A stretch of 64,000 nt of DNA, taken from positions 124,001 through 188,000 of the forward strand of contig WYBT01000021.1 in the NCBI GenBank assembly GCA_011525785.1. The letters are read 5' to 3'. A program made the translations under genes and the position numbers. The notes beneath the pieces are model-generated. The model had not been told where the DNA came from. It worked only from the letters and a program-made list of their open reading frames with translations, and ran no database searches. Of this stretch, positions 53,199 through 64,000 are shown in pieces; position 1 is the first letter of the stretch; each line of letters opens with the position of its first letter. The DNA is from Planctomycetaceae bacterium (lineage in GTDB: Bacteria; Planctomycetota; UBA1135; GCA-002686595).

Positions 53199-53897
53199 GT
53201 GCAGTTCGACTTCAGCCGCATCGACGACATCGATTCGTTCATCTCGATTCCCGAAGGCCGGTACGCGTGCCGCGTGGCGGAGGTGCGCGAGGGCGTCTCG
53301 CGCGATGGAAGTCCGCGCTGGAGCCTGCGGCTGGAAGTCGCGGCGGGCGACTACGCCGGGCGGACCGCCGGCTGGGACAGCGTGACGTGGAGCGAGCGCG
53401 GCATCCGGCGCGTGAAGCACGTGCTCGAGGCGCTGGGCCTGGACGTCAGCGGACAGGTCGAAATCGTGCCGGCCGACCTGCTGGGGCGCGAAGTGCTCGC
53501 CACGTTCCAGTCCGAAGAGCGCGAGGACGCCTTCACCGGCCGGCGGGTGTTGCGCCTTCGCGTGCCCTACGCGGGCTACCAGCCTTTCGACCCGCGCACG
53601 TTCGGGGCGAGCGCGTTTGGCGCGACCCAGTCCGACGCGCACTCGTCGGGCGTGCATTCGTCCGATGCGCGCGGCCTCGCTTCGCACGCCGCCGGCAACG
53701 GGCGCGGGCCGGGCGCCGGTCCAAACGCGGGGCCGAGCGCCGGAAATGGGCACGGCTCGCCGCGCGAGCATGCGCGGGACGCCGGCGCGGGGCCGAACCA
53801 CGTCACAGCGCGTGAAGCGACGGCCGGTGCTGGCCACGGCGGGCGCGACGCCGACGAGCGCAGCCCCGCCGGCTTCGACGAGGAGTTCGAGGACTGA
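53199..53897 (+). CDS. DUF669-like protein with disordered Gly/Ala-rich tail
   Basis: The 232-residue protein begins at a GTG with GAGGGAG 5 nt upstream; a TTG 20 codons earlier is the alternative. Residues 1-135 (FSRIDDIDSFISIPEGRYAC, GSPRWSLRLEVAAGDYAGRT, RVKHVLEALGLDV, LLGREVLATFQSE) follow the DUF669 pattern, a family of phage-type proteins thought to bind single-stranded DNA. The remaining 95 residues are low complexity (Gly, Ala, His, Asn, Pro, Ser) and end in the acidic GFDEEFED, a tail like that of single-stranded-DNA-binding proteins. It precedes the cytidine deaminase and DNA ligase genes. A role in DNA metabolism is inferred from the family and neighbours. Confidence 0.65.
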   Translation: MQFDFSRIDDIDSFISIPEGRYACRVAEVREGVSRDGSPRWSLRLEVAAGDYAGRTAGWDSVTWSERGIRRVKHVLEALGLDVSGQVEIVPADLLGREVLATFQSEEREDAFTGRRVLRLRVPYAGYQPFDPRTFGASAFGATQSDAHSSGVHSSDARGLASHAAGNGRGPGAGPNAGPSAGNGHGSPREHARDAGAGPNHVTAREATAGAGHGGRDADERSPAGFDEEFED

Positions 53898-54165
53898 CCT
53901 CAGCGGGGCCGCCGCTGATCCGGGCGCGCGTCGAAGCGCTCTGGGCGCCGCTTGCGAGCCGCGATTCACGGGCGCATCGGCCAACGCGCCGGCGCCTCCC
54001 GCGGCATTCGGCCGCGCTGCGACGCTGGTTGGGTCGCGACGGGCTCGAAGCGCAACACGGTCGTCTCCGCGCGGCCGGTGCGTCGACCTGGGCCGGCGCG
54101 CTGGATCCGAGCGCGCGATTGACGCCCGTGCGCCCGGGGCGAGACCATGCGCGAACTCCAACGCC

Positions 54166-56788
<2,623 letters not shown>

Positions 56789-56859
56789 CGGTTCGGGCAC
56801 GCCCGTGCGTGGGCGACGCCGCGCGCGACGCGATCGATTACCGTAGGGGCCTCACCGAC

Positions 56860-57606
56860 ATGTCGAGCGAACCGCAAGAGCAATCCAATCGGCCCGACCC
56901 GGCGCGCGACGAAGTGCCGGCCGCTGGCGGCGCCTTCGCGCTGCCCGAGGGCTTCGAGAACGACGAGACGGCGCAACTGGTGCGGCGCGCGCAGGAGGGC
57001 GACGCCCAGGCGCTCAACGACCTGTTCACGCGCTACCACACGCTGATGGTCGAGGTGGCGCGCCGCCGCCTGGGGCCGCGCCTGCGGCTCAAGGAGGAGC
57101 CCGACGACCTTGCGCAGACGACCTTCCGCGAGGCCACGCGCGACTTCAAGCGCTACGAGTACCGCGGCGAGCAGTCGCTCCTGAAGTGGCTGATCCAGAT
57201 CCTGCAGAACAAGATCCGCGACAAGGCGGAGTACTACTCGGCCTCCAAGCGCGACACCTCGCTCGAGACCACGCTCGAGCCGACCTCGAACACCGACGGC
57301 GACCTGCTGCCGGGCCTGGACATGATCGCCAGCGACGAACTCTCGGTGACGCGCACGGTCTCGCGCGGCGAGCGCTTCGAACACCTGCGCCGCGGCCTCG
57401 AGCAACTCAACCCCGAGTACCGCCAGGCGATCACGATGGTCTTCTTCCAGGGCCTGTCGCTGCGCGAAGCGGGCCAGCGCCTGGGCGGCCGGAGCGAAGA
57501 CGCGCTGCGGATGATGCTGCGCCGCGCTGAGGCCAAACTGGCCGACATCCTGCGCACCAACGTCGGCCGCGACTACGGCGACGCCTCGCAGTCGTCGCCG
57601 TTCTGA
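56860..57606 (+). CDS. ECF-type sigma factor
   Basis: The 248-residue protein has sigma region 2 (AQLVRRAQEGDAQALNDLFT, DDLAQTTFREATRDF, GEQSLLKWLIQILQNKIRD) and region 4 (LNPEYRQAITMVFFQGLSLR, EAGQRLGGRSEDALRMMLRR). It is longer than the sigma factor at 18639 because of an N-terminal 40-residue extension and a linker rich in Thr, Ser and Asp. It belongs to a different ECF group and has no kinase or anti-sigma gene next to it. It follows ligA after 71 nt. Repeat copy C lies just past its stop and shields it from the convergent gene at 57739. Confidence 0.88.
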   Translation: MSSEPQEQSNRPDPARDEVPAAGGAFALPEGFENDETAQLVRRAQEGDAQALNDLFTRYHTLMVEVARRRLGPRLRLKEEPDDLAQTTFREATRDFKRYEYRGEQSLLKWLIQILQNKIRDKAEYYSASKRDTSLETTLEPTSNTDGDLLPGLDMIASDELSVTRTVSRGERFEHLRRGLEQLNPEYRQAITMVFFQGLSLREAGQRLGGRSEDALRMMLRRAEAKLADILRTNVGRDYGDASQSSPF

Positions 57607-57621
57607 CAGTACCGCTCAGCG

Positions 57622-57726
57622 CGAGTTGTACGGTGCCAGAGCAATCTGTCCCACGCCGCCGTAGCGTTCGGGACGTCCGTTGCGTTGCGCGGCGTGGGAC
57701 AGATTGCTCTGGCACCGTACAACCAA
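57622..57726. repeat. 105-bp palindromic repeat, copy C
   Basis: Arms 57622-57659 and 57689-57726 (38 nt each) pair at 35 of 38 positions around a 29-nt centre containing GCGTTCGGGACGTCCGTTGC. Only the outermost three bases of the left arm differ from the consensus. It occupies most of the 132-bp gap between two convergent genes (stops at 57606 and 57739), where a hairpin could end transcription from both sides. It is in the same orientation as copy B. Confidence 0.95.
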
Positions 57727-57738
57727 CTTGGCCGGCGG

Positions 57739-60306
57739 TCAGCGCGGAGGGAGCCGCACGCGAGTGGTCTCGTTCAGCGCCGCGCGCGAGGGAGACACGA
57801 CCAAGCGCTGGGGCCCGAACACCGACACTTCGATCTGAGGCCAGTCGGCTTGCGGCAGTTCGCGCAAGTCGCGGAGAGGGCGCTGCGCGGATGCACACAC
57901 GCCCAGCGCAACGCGCATCGCGCCCACGCTCTTCGCCTGCAGGCGACAGACCCCGTTCGCATCGAAAGCTCGATAGTCGAAGCTCACAGGCGCGCTCGTC
58001 AGCGGCGCGAGCGCGGCGCAGTAGCTCTGACCCTCCGGCAGCGGAGCCGCATCGGCGGCGAGCACGATCTCGATCCACGGCGCGGGCTGGAGGACGACAT
58101 GCAGGTCGCCGCGCACGGCTTCGAAGCGCCCATCGAGGCAGTCTTGGCTCTGTACGCGCAGGTCGAAGGGCGCGAGCGCCGCGGGCACGAGCAACGTCGA
58201 CGTCGCGCGCGTGAAGGACCACGCGGGCACGGAGTCCGGGCTGCGCGGGTGGTCACGGAGTGAGAAGCCGAACCAGCGCTCGTCCGAGCCGGACACGCTC
58301 GCGCTGATCACGATCGGCTGGATCAGCGCGCGCACGTCGAAGCGTCCGGCGTCGGCGCTGGGATGCGCTTCGTCGAGCTGTGCGACGGATGGAACGCGCG
58401 CCAGCTCGCGGGGCCCGGCGCCGACCAGCTCGGCCGCGACGACGAAGTCCCACACCCCCGCGGGCACGTTGTCGAGCTCGACCGCGCCCTTGCGACGCGC
58501 CGCGAACTCGCGCGCCTCCATGTCGTCGAACGGCGCGCCGCTCGGAGTCAGCGCCAGCAGCAGGTCCACGGCGCACTCGCGCCCCGGCGGCAGGCTCGCG
58601 ATCTCGAGCTGCACTCGGCCGCCCCACTGCAGCGCAAGCCGGACCTCGCGCGCGCCAGCGACGACCTTCGCGACGCGGCTCGCGCGTCCTTCCGCGGACG
58701 CTTGCAGCGCGACGAGCGACTCGTCGAGCGCGAACTGCAGCTCGAAACGCCCCGCCGCGTCCGTGTGCGCCTCGAACGGCAGGCGGGGCTTCGGATCGCC
58801 GGCGTCGCTGTCGTCGACGAGCGCCACGCGCGCGCCCGCGACCGGCTGGCCGCGCCAGTCGATCACCAAGCCGCTGGCGAGCAGCTCGACGGGATGCAGC
58901 ACGATCTCGCCCAGGTCCTCACTTTCGCTCAGCGCCTGCACCTGCGCGCGTCCAGCCGCCACCTCGCGACCCTGGCCATCGAGCGACACGAACGTCAGCA
59001 CGCGCGCGTCCTCGCGCGGCGGAAGCTCCGGCGCTTCGATGCACAAGCGCCCGTCCGCGTCCGGCGTCAGCGTGAGTTCGCGGCGTTGTCCGAGCACTTG
59101 CGAGCCCTCGTTCGCGCGCGCGACGAGAGCACCGCGCCAGGGCTGGCCCTGCTCGTCGATCACGCGCGCAGTCCAGCTCGCAGCGCCGCTCTCCTCGGCG
59201 CGCACCACGACGCGCTCGCCCGGCTGCGTGGGCCCCTTGAACTTCAGCTTGCTCTCGAACAGACCGTGCACGAGCGTCGCCTCGAACTCCTCGCCGAGCG
59301 CGACGTGCTCGAACAGCACGCTCCCGCCAACCGCCGCGACGAGCGGCGTGCTCGAGCCGGTCGGCCAGCGCTCGAAGCCCGACCGCGGGCGGCTGGACTT
59401 CGTCGAACGCAGGATCGCGCGCACCGCTGAAGCGCCGCTCGCGTCCGCGCGCTCGCCGAGCACGAGCTCGACGCTGCCGTACGGCGCGAGCGTGAACTCC
59501 AGCGGAGCGCTCGGCGGCCGTTGGAGCGTCACGAACTTGGATGGCGGGTCGGTCGCCGCAACGCCCAGTTGTGCGTGCCATGCTCCGCCGGGTCGCGACA
59601 GCAACGCGCCTGCGTGGCGCAGCGTGGCGCGCCCGGCGCTGTCGGTTCGCTGCTCGACGTAGTCGCTCGAAACCGTCAACACGCGCCGGAGCACCACCGG
59701 CACGCCGGCAGCCGGCCGCCCATCGCTCTCGCGCACGAGCACCTCGACGTCGAAGTCGCGCACGAGTTTGATCTCCAACGGCTCGCTCGTATCGGCCTCG
59801 CCGACATTCCACCCGATGCGGCCGTCGGCCGCGCGCGCGATCGCGATGACGAAGCCCGCGCGTTGGCGGAACCGGGCGGCGCCGGACGAATCGCAGACGC
59901 GAGTTTCGTCGGCCTGTGCGAGGCGGCGCTCGAGGCTCGCGAAGTCGAATCCGGCCGCGGGATCGAAGGTGGCGCCGCGCGCGGTGTGCGCGAAGAGCCA
60001 GACCTTTGCGCCGGCAGATGCTGCGCGGCGGTCGCCGGTCACGCGGACCGTGAGGTTCGCCTCGACCTCTGCGCTCGCCTCGACTTCCGTTGGCGTGCGC
60101 GCCGCGTGTTCGAGGGTGAACACCGACGGGCTCTGCGCAGCGTTCTCAGCGCGCGCCGCGCTGTCGGTCGAAGCGCTGGCGTCGACGTGGCGCGCGGGCG
60201 AGTGGGGCGGCGCGAGAGCCGGCGCGGTCTCCGCGTCGAAGGCGAACCACAAGCCCGCCAGCAGCGCAGTGGCCGCGACCAAGGTCCACGCCAGCGTTCG
60301 TCGCAT
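57739..60306 (-). CDS. Secreted carboxypeptidase-regulatory-like repeat protein
   Basis: The 855-residue protein has a signal or anchor (MRRTLAWTLVAATALLAGLW) and an Ala/Ser/Pro linker. Repeated beta-sandwich modules follow, of the carboxypeptidase-regulatory type, with motifs such as VEVLVRESDGRPAAGVPVVL, VIDEQGQPWRGALVARANEG and LVIDWRGQPVAGARVALVDD, each followed by a TDAAGRFEL-like strand. No peptidase residues are present. It is a paralogue in design of the protein cut by the left window edge. It is preceded by the toroid-repeat gene 52 nt upstream on the same strand and ends against repeat copy C. Function unknown; extracellular scaffold or ligand binding is an inference. Confidence 0.82.
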   Translation of the reverse strand: MRRTLAWTLVAATALLAGLWFAFDAETAPALAPPHSPARHVDASASTDSAARAENAAQSPSVFTLEHAARTPTEVEASAEVEANLTVRVTGDRRAASAGAKVWLFAHTARGATFDPAAGFDFASLERRLAQADETRVCDSSGAARFRQRAGFVIAIARAADGRIGWNVGEADTSEPLEIKLVRDFDVEVLVRESDGRPAAGVPVVLRRVLTVSSDYVEQRTDSAGRATLRHAGALLSRPGGAWHAQLGVAATDPPSKFVTLQRPPSAPLEFTLAPYGSVELVLGERADASGASAVRAILRSTKSSRPRSGFERWPTGSSTPLVAAVGGSVLFEHVALGEEFEATLVHGLFESKLKFKGPTQPGERVVVRAEESGAASWTARVIDEQGQPWRGALVARANEGSQVLGQRRELTLTPDADGRLCIEAPELPPREDARVLTFVSLDGQGREVAAGRAQVQALSESEDLGEIVLHPVELLASGLVIDWRGQPVAGARVALVDDSDAGDPKPRLPFEAHTDAAGRFELQFALDESLVALQASAEGRASRVAKVVAGAREVRLALQWGGRVQLEIASLPPGRECAVDLLLALTPSGAPFDDMEAREFAARRKGAVELDNVPAGVWDFVVAAELVGAGPRELARVPSVAQLDEAHPSADAGRFDVRALIQPIVISASVSGSDERWFGFSLRDHPRSPDSVPAWSFTRATSTLLVPAALAPFDLRVQSQDCLDGRFEAVRGDLHVVLQPAPWIEIVLAADAAPLPEGQSYCAALAPLTSAPVSFDYRAFDANGVCRLQAKSVGAMRVALGVCASAQRPLRDLRELPQADWPQIEVSVFGPQRLVVSPSRAALNETTRVRLPPR

Positions 60307-60358
60307 TCCACCAACCCTAGCGCGTATCGAGCGCTCGGCTACGGCCGCAGCTCGAGCG

Positions 60359-62497
60359 CTACTTCTTCGTCGGGGCCGTCGCGATCGCGACCGAGTCATC
60401 GACCTCGGCCAGCAACGCCAGCGCGCCCATCGCTGTCGCGTACACGCGGCCGCCGCTGAAGCCCCACGGGTCGCAGGCGGCGTCCCACGAGCCCTTGGCG
60501 TGGCCATCCTTGCGCTGTCCAGCGGCGAGCGCCGCGCGCAGCGCCTGGAACCAGGCCTTGGAGTACGGCTCGCCGACTCCGTGCAGCGCGAGCGAGCCGT
60601 AGTACCAGCCGTAGAAATCGACGCCCGCTTCGGCGGAGGGCGCGACAGCCCAGGTCGGCGGCTTGCGCGCGATGAGCTCGGCGTGTCGCGCAACCAGCGT
60701 GCTCGTCTCGGCGTTCTGCCCCAGCAGCAGTCGCACCAGCAGTCCCGCGCCGGTCAAGCACTCGCCGCGCTGCGCGTTGAACTGATCGTTGATCTTGTTC
60801 ACGCGCGCCGAAATCGAGCCTGGGTTGGCGTAGCCCACGCGCGCGGTGGAGACGTCCGTCATCGCGTCGATGAAGCGCAGCGCGCCGACGCCCGCGGCCT
60901 CGTCGACCGCGATGCCAGCGCGCTCGGCCGCGCACAGCGCGCGCACCATCCAGGCTGTCACCGAAGTGTCGCTCTCGCCGGTCGGCGAGAGTTCGTAGCG
61001 CCAGCCCGAGTTCGCGTTGCGCGCCGCGAGGATCGTTGCGACCGCGCGTTGCAGCGCGCCAGCGAGCTCGTCGCTCGGCTGCGCGTGCTGGGCGTGTGCG
61101 AGGGCGATCGTCGCAGCGGCATGCGAATAGATGAATCCCGCGCCGACGCGCGGACCGATCAGGCCGGTCTCAGCGCTCTGCTGGCCGATCAGCCAGAACA
61201 CGCCGCGCTGAACGGCTTCAGCGTAGGGACCTTGAGCCGCGTCGCTGCCGCCGGCGATGAGCGCCTCCAGCGCGAGCGCGGTGACTCCGACGTCGTGGCT
61301 CTCCTCGCCGACGTCGCCGCAGGCCTGCGCGGCAGCCACGCCGTGGGCCTCACAGGCGCTGGGAAAGCCGCGCGAACTCCAGCGTCCGTCGGCGAGCTGA
61401 TGCTCGGCGAGCCACGCCAAGGCGCCGTCGACCAGCGCCTGACTCTCGCGCTGCAGCGCGGGCGCGCGGCTCTTCTTCGCGCTGTTCGCCGCGCCGCCCT
61501 TGGCGACCTTGGGCCGACTGCGCTCGGACTCGAGCGCGGCCTCGGCGGCGCCGAGTTCCGCCCAATGACGCTCGAGGCTCGCGGCCTCGTCCGGCGAGGG
61601 CGCTGCGTTGCGTGCTCGAGCGAGCCAGTGTCGAGCGCGTGCGAGGCCTGCGAGCTTTGCGCGCGGCTTGCCGAGCTGCTCGTCAACGAACTGCGACCAG
61701 CTCCGCGAGAGTCCGATGCAGCCTGCGGCGTCGCTCGGCGCTGCGCTGTCGAGTGCGGCGATCGCCTTGAACGCTTCGAGGTGGCTCTGCGCGAGGTGCG
61801 CGAGTCCGCGTTCGAAGTCGCGCCGCTCGAAGCAGTAGTAGTAGCCCGCGTAGTGATTCGCTTCAGGGTCCTGCGGACTCGTCTCGAGCTTGGCGAGCCA
61901 CTCGCGCATGGTCTTGAAGGCGCGCACGTCGTCGGTCCACAGCGACTCGTACAAGGGCAAGCTGTCGGCGTCGTCGCGCGCGAACTTGCGCAGCTTGACG
62001 TCGTCGAGCAGCTCGAGCGCCGACTCGAAGTCTTCCAGGTCGATGCTGCGCCGCGCGAACTCGAGTGCGCGCGCCAGCACCAGCTTGATCTTGCTGCCCG
62101 AAGCGTTGCGCGCGAGGCCCTTGAAGGCTTCCACGTGACGGGCCGCGGAATCGAGCGCGAAAACGCCCTCGAGCTTGTCGAGCGACTCGAGCGCAAGCTC
62201 GACCTCTGCTCCGTCCACGGCGCAGCGCCACGCAAGCTCGAGCGCCACGAACTGCGCGTCGCTGCCAGCCGTAGCGGCCTTGGCCTCGTCGAGCAGCCGT
62301 CGCGCGAGCTTCGCGCTGGCCGACTTCGAAAGACCCGCAGGATCGGCGACGCCCACGCGCTCGAGCAGCTTGCGGCGCTCGAGTTCGACCGTCTCGCTCG
62401 AGGGCGGCGGGATCTTGTCCTCCGATCTCGACGCAGCGGCGGCGCACAACACAGCGCTCGCCACCAAACTCAACCCAATCGCGGTCAGCCAACGCAT
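60359..62497 (-). CDS. Secreted prenyltransferase/squalene-cyclase-like toroid protein
   Basis: The 712-residue protein has a signal peptide (MRWLTAIGLSLVASAVLCAA). The first 330 residues are helical and TPR-like with many Leu/Ala/Asp (LALESLDKLEGVFALDSAAR, EANHYAGYYYCFERRDFERG). Residues about 350-700 have the alpha/alpha-toroid pattern of prenyltransferases and squalene cyclases: ALAWLAEHQLADGRWSSRGF, VGVTALALEALIAGG, GVFWLIGQQ, SVTAWMVRALCAAERAGI, FYGWYYGSLAL and GRVYATAMGALALLAEV. Planctomycetes have many such secreted proteins; the cyclase Asp motif is not recognised, so catalysis is unlikely. It probably shares an operon with the gene downstream of it at 57739. Confidence 0.78.
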   Translation of the reverse strand: MRWLTAIGLSLVASAVLCAAAASRSEDKIPPPSSETVELERRKLLERVGVADPAGLSKSASAKLARRLLDEAKAATAGSDAQFVALELAWRCAVDGAEVELALESLDKLEGVFALDSAARHVEAFKGLARNASGSKIKLVLARALEFARRSIDLEDFESALELLDDVKLRKFARDDADSLPLYESLWTDDVRAFKTMREWLAKLETSPQDPEANHYAGYYYCFERRDFERGLAHLAQSHLEAFKAIAALDSAAPSDAAGCIGLSRSWSQFVDEQLGKPRAKLAGLARARHWLARARNAAPSPDEAASLERHWAELGAAEAALESERSRPKVAKGGAANSAKKSRAPALQRESQALVDGALAWLAEHQLADGRWSSRGFPSACEAHGVAAAQACGDVGEESHDVGVTALALEALIAGGSDAAQGPYAEAVQRGVFWLIGQQSAETGLIGPRVGAGFIYSHAAATIALAHAQHAQPSDELAGALQRAVATILAARNANSGWRYELSPTGESDTSVTAWMVRALCAAERAGIAVDEAAGVGALRFIDAMTDVSTARVGYANPGSISARVNKINDQFNAQRGECLTGAGLLVRLLLGQNAETSTLVARHAELIARKPPTWAVAPSAEAGVDFYGWYYGSLALHGVGEPYSKAWFQALRAALAAGQRKDGHAKGSWDAACDPWGFSGGRVYATAMGALALLAEVDDSVAIATAPTKK

Positions 62498-62610
62498 TCG
62501 AGGTCCCTCCTTCGCGCCCGCGGCCGGAACGAACTGTCGCCAGAACCCCTGTGGAGCTCTGAAACTCTCCCGGCGGGCCGCGCCCCGTTATAGCAGGTCG
62601 AGGGAACGCG

Positions 62611-63714
62611 TCACTTCGCAGCGGTGCGCGCCGCTTCGATCAGTTCTTCGATCACGCGCTCGACCTCGCGCTGCGGGGCCGCGCCGAGGTAGCGCTTGCG
62701 CACCACGCCTTGATGGTCGATCACGAGCACGGTGGGGTAGCCGCGCACGCGGTACTGGCGCGAAATCGCGTTGTCCTTGCCGCCGGCGAAGGCGTTGCGC
62801 CAAGTCACGTTGCGTGCCTTGCACTGCTCGAGGAAACGCTGGCGGTCGTCGTCGGTGTTGACGCCGATCACCGCGAAGGGCGCGTCCTTGAAGCGCTCGG
62901 AGAGCGTGCGCACGTGCGGTAGCGACGCCACGCACGGTCCACACCAAAAGCCCCAGAAGTCGAGCAGCACGACCTTGCCGCGGTAGTCGGAGAGCTTGAA
63001 GGCTACGCCGTCGCCGTCGACCGCATCGAAGTCGGGCGCCGTGCCGCCGACTTCGACCGCTTGCGCGTTGGCCCGCGCCGCCAGCTCGCCCGCCGCGCGC
63101 GTGCCCGGGAAGTCCTTGGTGATGCGAGCCCGCAGCTCCACCGCGCGCGCCTGTTCCTCCGCAGTCGACTTCGAGCTGTCGAGGCGCCGCGCGAGCTCGA
63201 ACCAGGCCGAGGCGCTGACCTCCTTGTTCTTGGACTTGTTCGCGAGTTCCTCGATCCGCGCGCGGACGAACTCCTCGTCGAACCACGGACGCTGGCGCGC
63301 GAGCATCGCCACGACTTCGCTGGCGGCCCAGGGCGCGTCGGCGTGCTCGGCGAGCAGCTTCTCGATCCACTCGCGCTTCTTCGCGACGACTTCCTCGCGC
63401 ACCTCGAGCTTGTCGGCGATGGCTTCGCACATCCACACCAGCCCGCGTGCATCGCCGGCCGTGACAAGTGCCTCGACGCGCGGCCAAAACTCGTGCACAG
63501 GCTTTAGCGCCTGATGCGCTGCGCGGGCTTCGTCGGTCTTGAGCGCGCGTTCGGCGAGCAACCAACGGTTCTTGGCCGTGCCGTAGTCCTTGACGAGCGT
63601 GAGGAACGCGTCCGCAGGCTGTTGAGCTGCGGGCGCCGGCGCCTGTTGCTGGGTCTGCGGCGCTTGCGGCGTGGACTGGAGCGGGAGTGCGAAGAGGAGT
63701 GCGGAGATCAACAT
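62611..63714 (-). CDS. TlpA-like secreted thioredoxin-fold protein
   Basis: The 367-residue protein has a short signal peptide (MLISALLFALPL), a Gln/Pro/Ala linker, a helical region of about 180 residues with TPR-like spacing, and a C-terminal TlpA/ResA thioredoxin domain: GGTAPDFDAVDGDGVAFKLS, DYRGKVVLLDFWGFWCGPC (active-site CGPC), FAVIGVNTDDDRQRFLEQ and GYPTVLVIDHQGVVRKRYLG. It should reduce or exchange disulfides outside the cytoplasm, for instance in cytochrome c maturation or for the many Cys-containing secreted proteins here (inference). The ATG at 63714 gives the signal peptide. Confidence 0.88.
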   Translation of the reverse strand: MLISALLFALPLQSTPQAPQTQQQAPAPAAQQPADAFLTLVKDYGTAKNRWLLAERALKTDEARAAHQALKPVHEFWPRVEALVTAGDARGLVWMCEAIADKLEVREEVVAKKREWIEKLLAEHADAPWAASEVVAMLARQRPWFDEEFVRARIEELANKSKNKEVSASAWFELARRLDSSKSTAEEQARAVELRARITKDFPGTRAAGELAARANAQAVEVGGTAPDFDAVDGDGVAFKLSDYRGKVVLLDFWGFWCGPCVASLPHVRTLSERFKDAPFAVIGVNTDDDRQRFLEQCKARNVTWRNAFAGGKDNAISRQYRVRGYPTVLVIDHQGVVRKRYLGAAPQREVERVIEELIEAARTAAK

Positions 63715-63804
63715 GGTGGTGCAGGCCCGCGGGGCGGGGCTTGCGTCCGATCGTACGGTCTGCGCTCGGATTCGAGCGAGTTCGACACGCGCGCGCGTAC
63801 AGAC

Positions 63805-64000
63805 TCACTCGTCGCGGTCGCGCAAGATCGCGCCGCAGCGCCGGAAGTGCGCCGCCTGCTGTTCGTCGTAGATCGCGCCGCGCAGGTCGACCAGATAGAA
63901 GTCCGTTTCTTCGACTTTGGCGCCCCACAGCTTCACGCGCTGCAGATTCGCGGTGCGCACTTCCTCTGGCGCGCGGTGGGGGTTGTCGAAGAACTCGTCG
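63805..64000 (-). CDS. C-terminal end of a probable pentapeptide-repeat protein, cut by window edge
   Basis: An open frame of 64 codons enters from the right edge and stops with TGA at 63805. The visible part reads ANLQRVKLWGAKVEETDFYL then VDLRGAIYDEQQAAHFRRCG and ends ILRDRDE. The A(N/D)LxxxxL-type spacing (NLQRV, KLWGA, TDFYL, DLRGA) is that of pentapeptide repeats, which form a right-handed quadrilateral beta-helix. The DLRGAIYD...HFRRCGAIL ending is like the C-terminal cap of such proteins. With only 64 residues the call is tentative. It lies 90 nt upstream of the TlpA-like gene, on the same strand. Confidence 0.55.
   Translation of the reverse strand, partial: DEFFDNPHRAPEEVRTANLQRVKLWGAKVEETDFYLVDLRGAIYDEQQAAHFRRCGAILRDRDE

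Noticed and set aside
59768-62593. Plus-strand open frame of 941 codons
   Set aside because: It lies antisense to two signal-peptide genes with clear domain structure and has no recognisable motif or start.

Overview
The window is very GC-rich DNA, close to fully coding, and reads as a chromosome segment from a member of the Planctomycetota (inference from gene content; no rRNA or other phylogenetic marker gene was seen). The supporting features are a large multidomain DUF1080 / beta-propeller / HEAT / cytochrome c protein, a short ECF sigma factor next to a Ser/Thr kinase fused to a SUMF1-like domain, a sulfatase and a sialate O-acetylesterase, DUF1570 and carboxypeptidase-regulatory-like secreted proteins, and many signal-peptide proteins built from repeats. 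The secreted set includes seven proteins with unrelated N-terminal folds that share a Cys-containing C-terminal domain of about 130-140 residues (YC...NGC...LCV...CNG...W.RDP).

Layout. 0-5.4 kb: a large secreted protein cut by the left edge (- strand), a glycosyltransferase-39-like membrane protein fused to TPRs, and a SIR2-like protein with a possible macro-like middle and a ubiquitin-like tail. 5.4-14.5 kb: secreted propeller and beta-helix proteins, the DUF1080/cytochrome protein, and a DoxX-like/DUF1801 pair. 14.5-16.8 kb: a uracil-DNA glycosylase and a DEAD-box helicase separated by copy A of a 105-bp palindromic repeat. 17.2-23.7 kb: a secreted Cys-rich protein, the ECF sigma factor and kinase (convergent), and two c-type cytochromes. 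23.9-31.4 kb: a second DEAD-box helicase, an FG-GAP lipoprotein, repeat copy B, a sulfatase, a secreted propeller and an alpha/beta hydrolase. 31.5-39.1 kb: an Lhr-type helicase, sialate esterase, Rsm22-like protein and M19 dipeptidase.

39.1-46.6 kb is a gene-poor stretch in which three secreted proteins with the shared C-terminal domain are separated by 0.6-1.3 kb of DNA with no convincing gene. 46.7-57.6 kb: a small membrane-anchored protein, an exported superoxide dismutase, a subtilase-like protein, a DUF1570 peptidase-like protein, a globin-coupled chemoreceptor, then a housekeeping run (DUF669-like protein, cytidine deaminase, NAD-dependent DNA ligase, ECF sigma factor) ending at repeat copy C. 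57.7-64 kb: four minus-strand genes (carboxypeptidase-regulatory-like protein, toroid-repeat protein, TlpA-like thioredoxin, and the end of a probable pentapeptide-repeat protein).

Two mobile or modular systems run through the window. One is the shared C-terminal domain, which looks like a sorting or attachment tag. The other is the three near-identical 105-bp inverted repeats plus a 12-nt half-site, always within about 20 nt downstream of a stop codon. No tRNA, rRNA, CRISPR array, transposase or phage structural gene was recognised.
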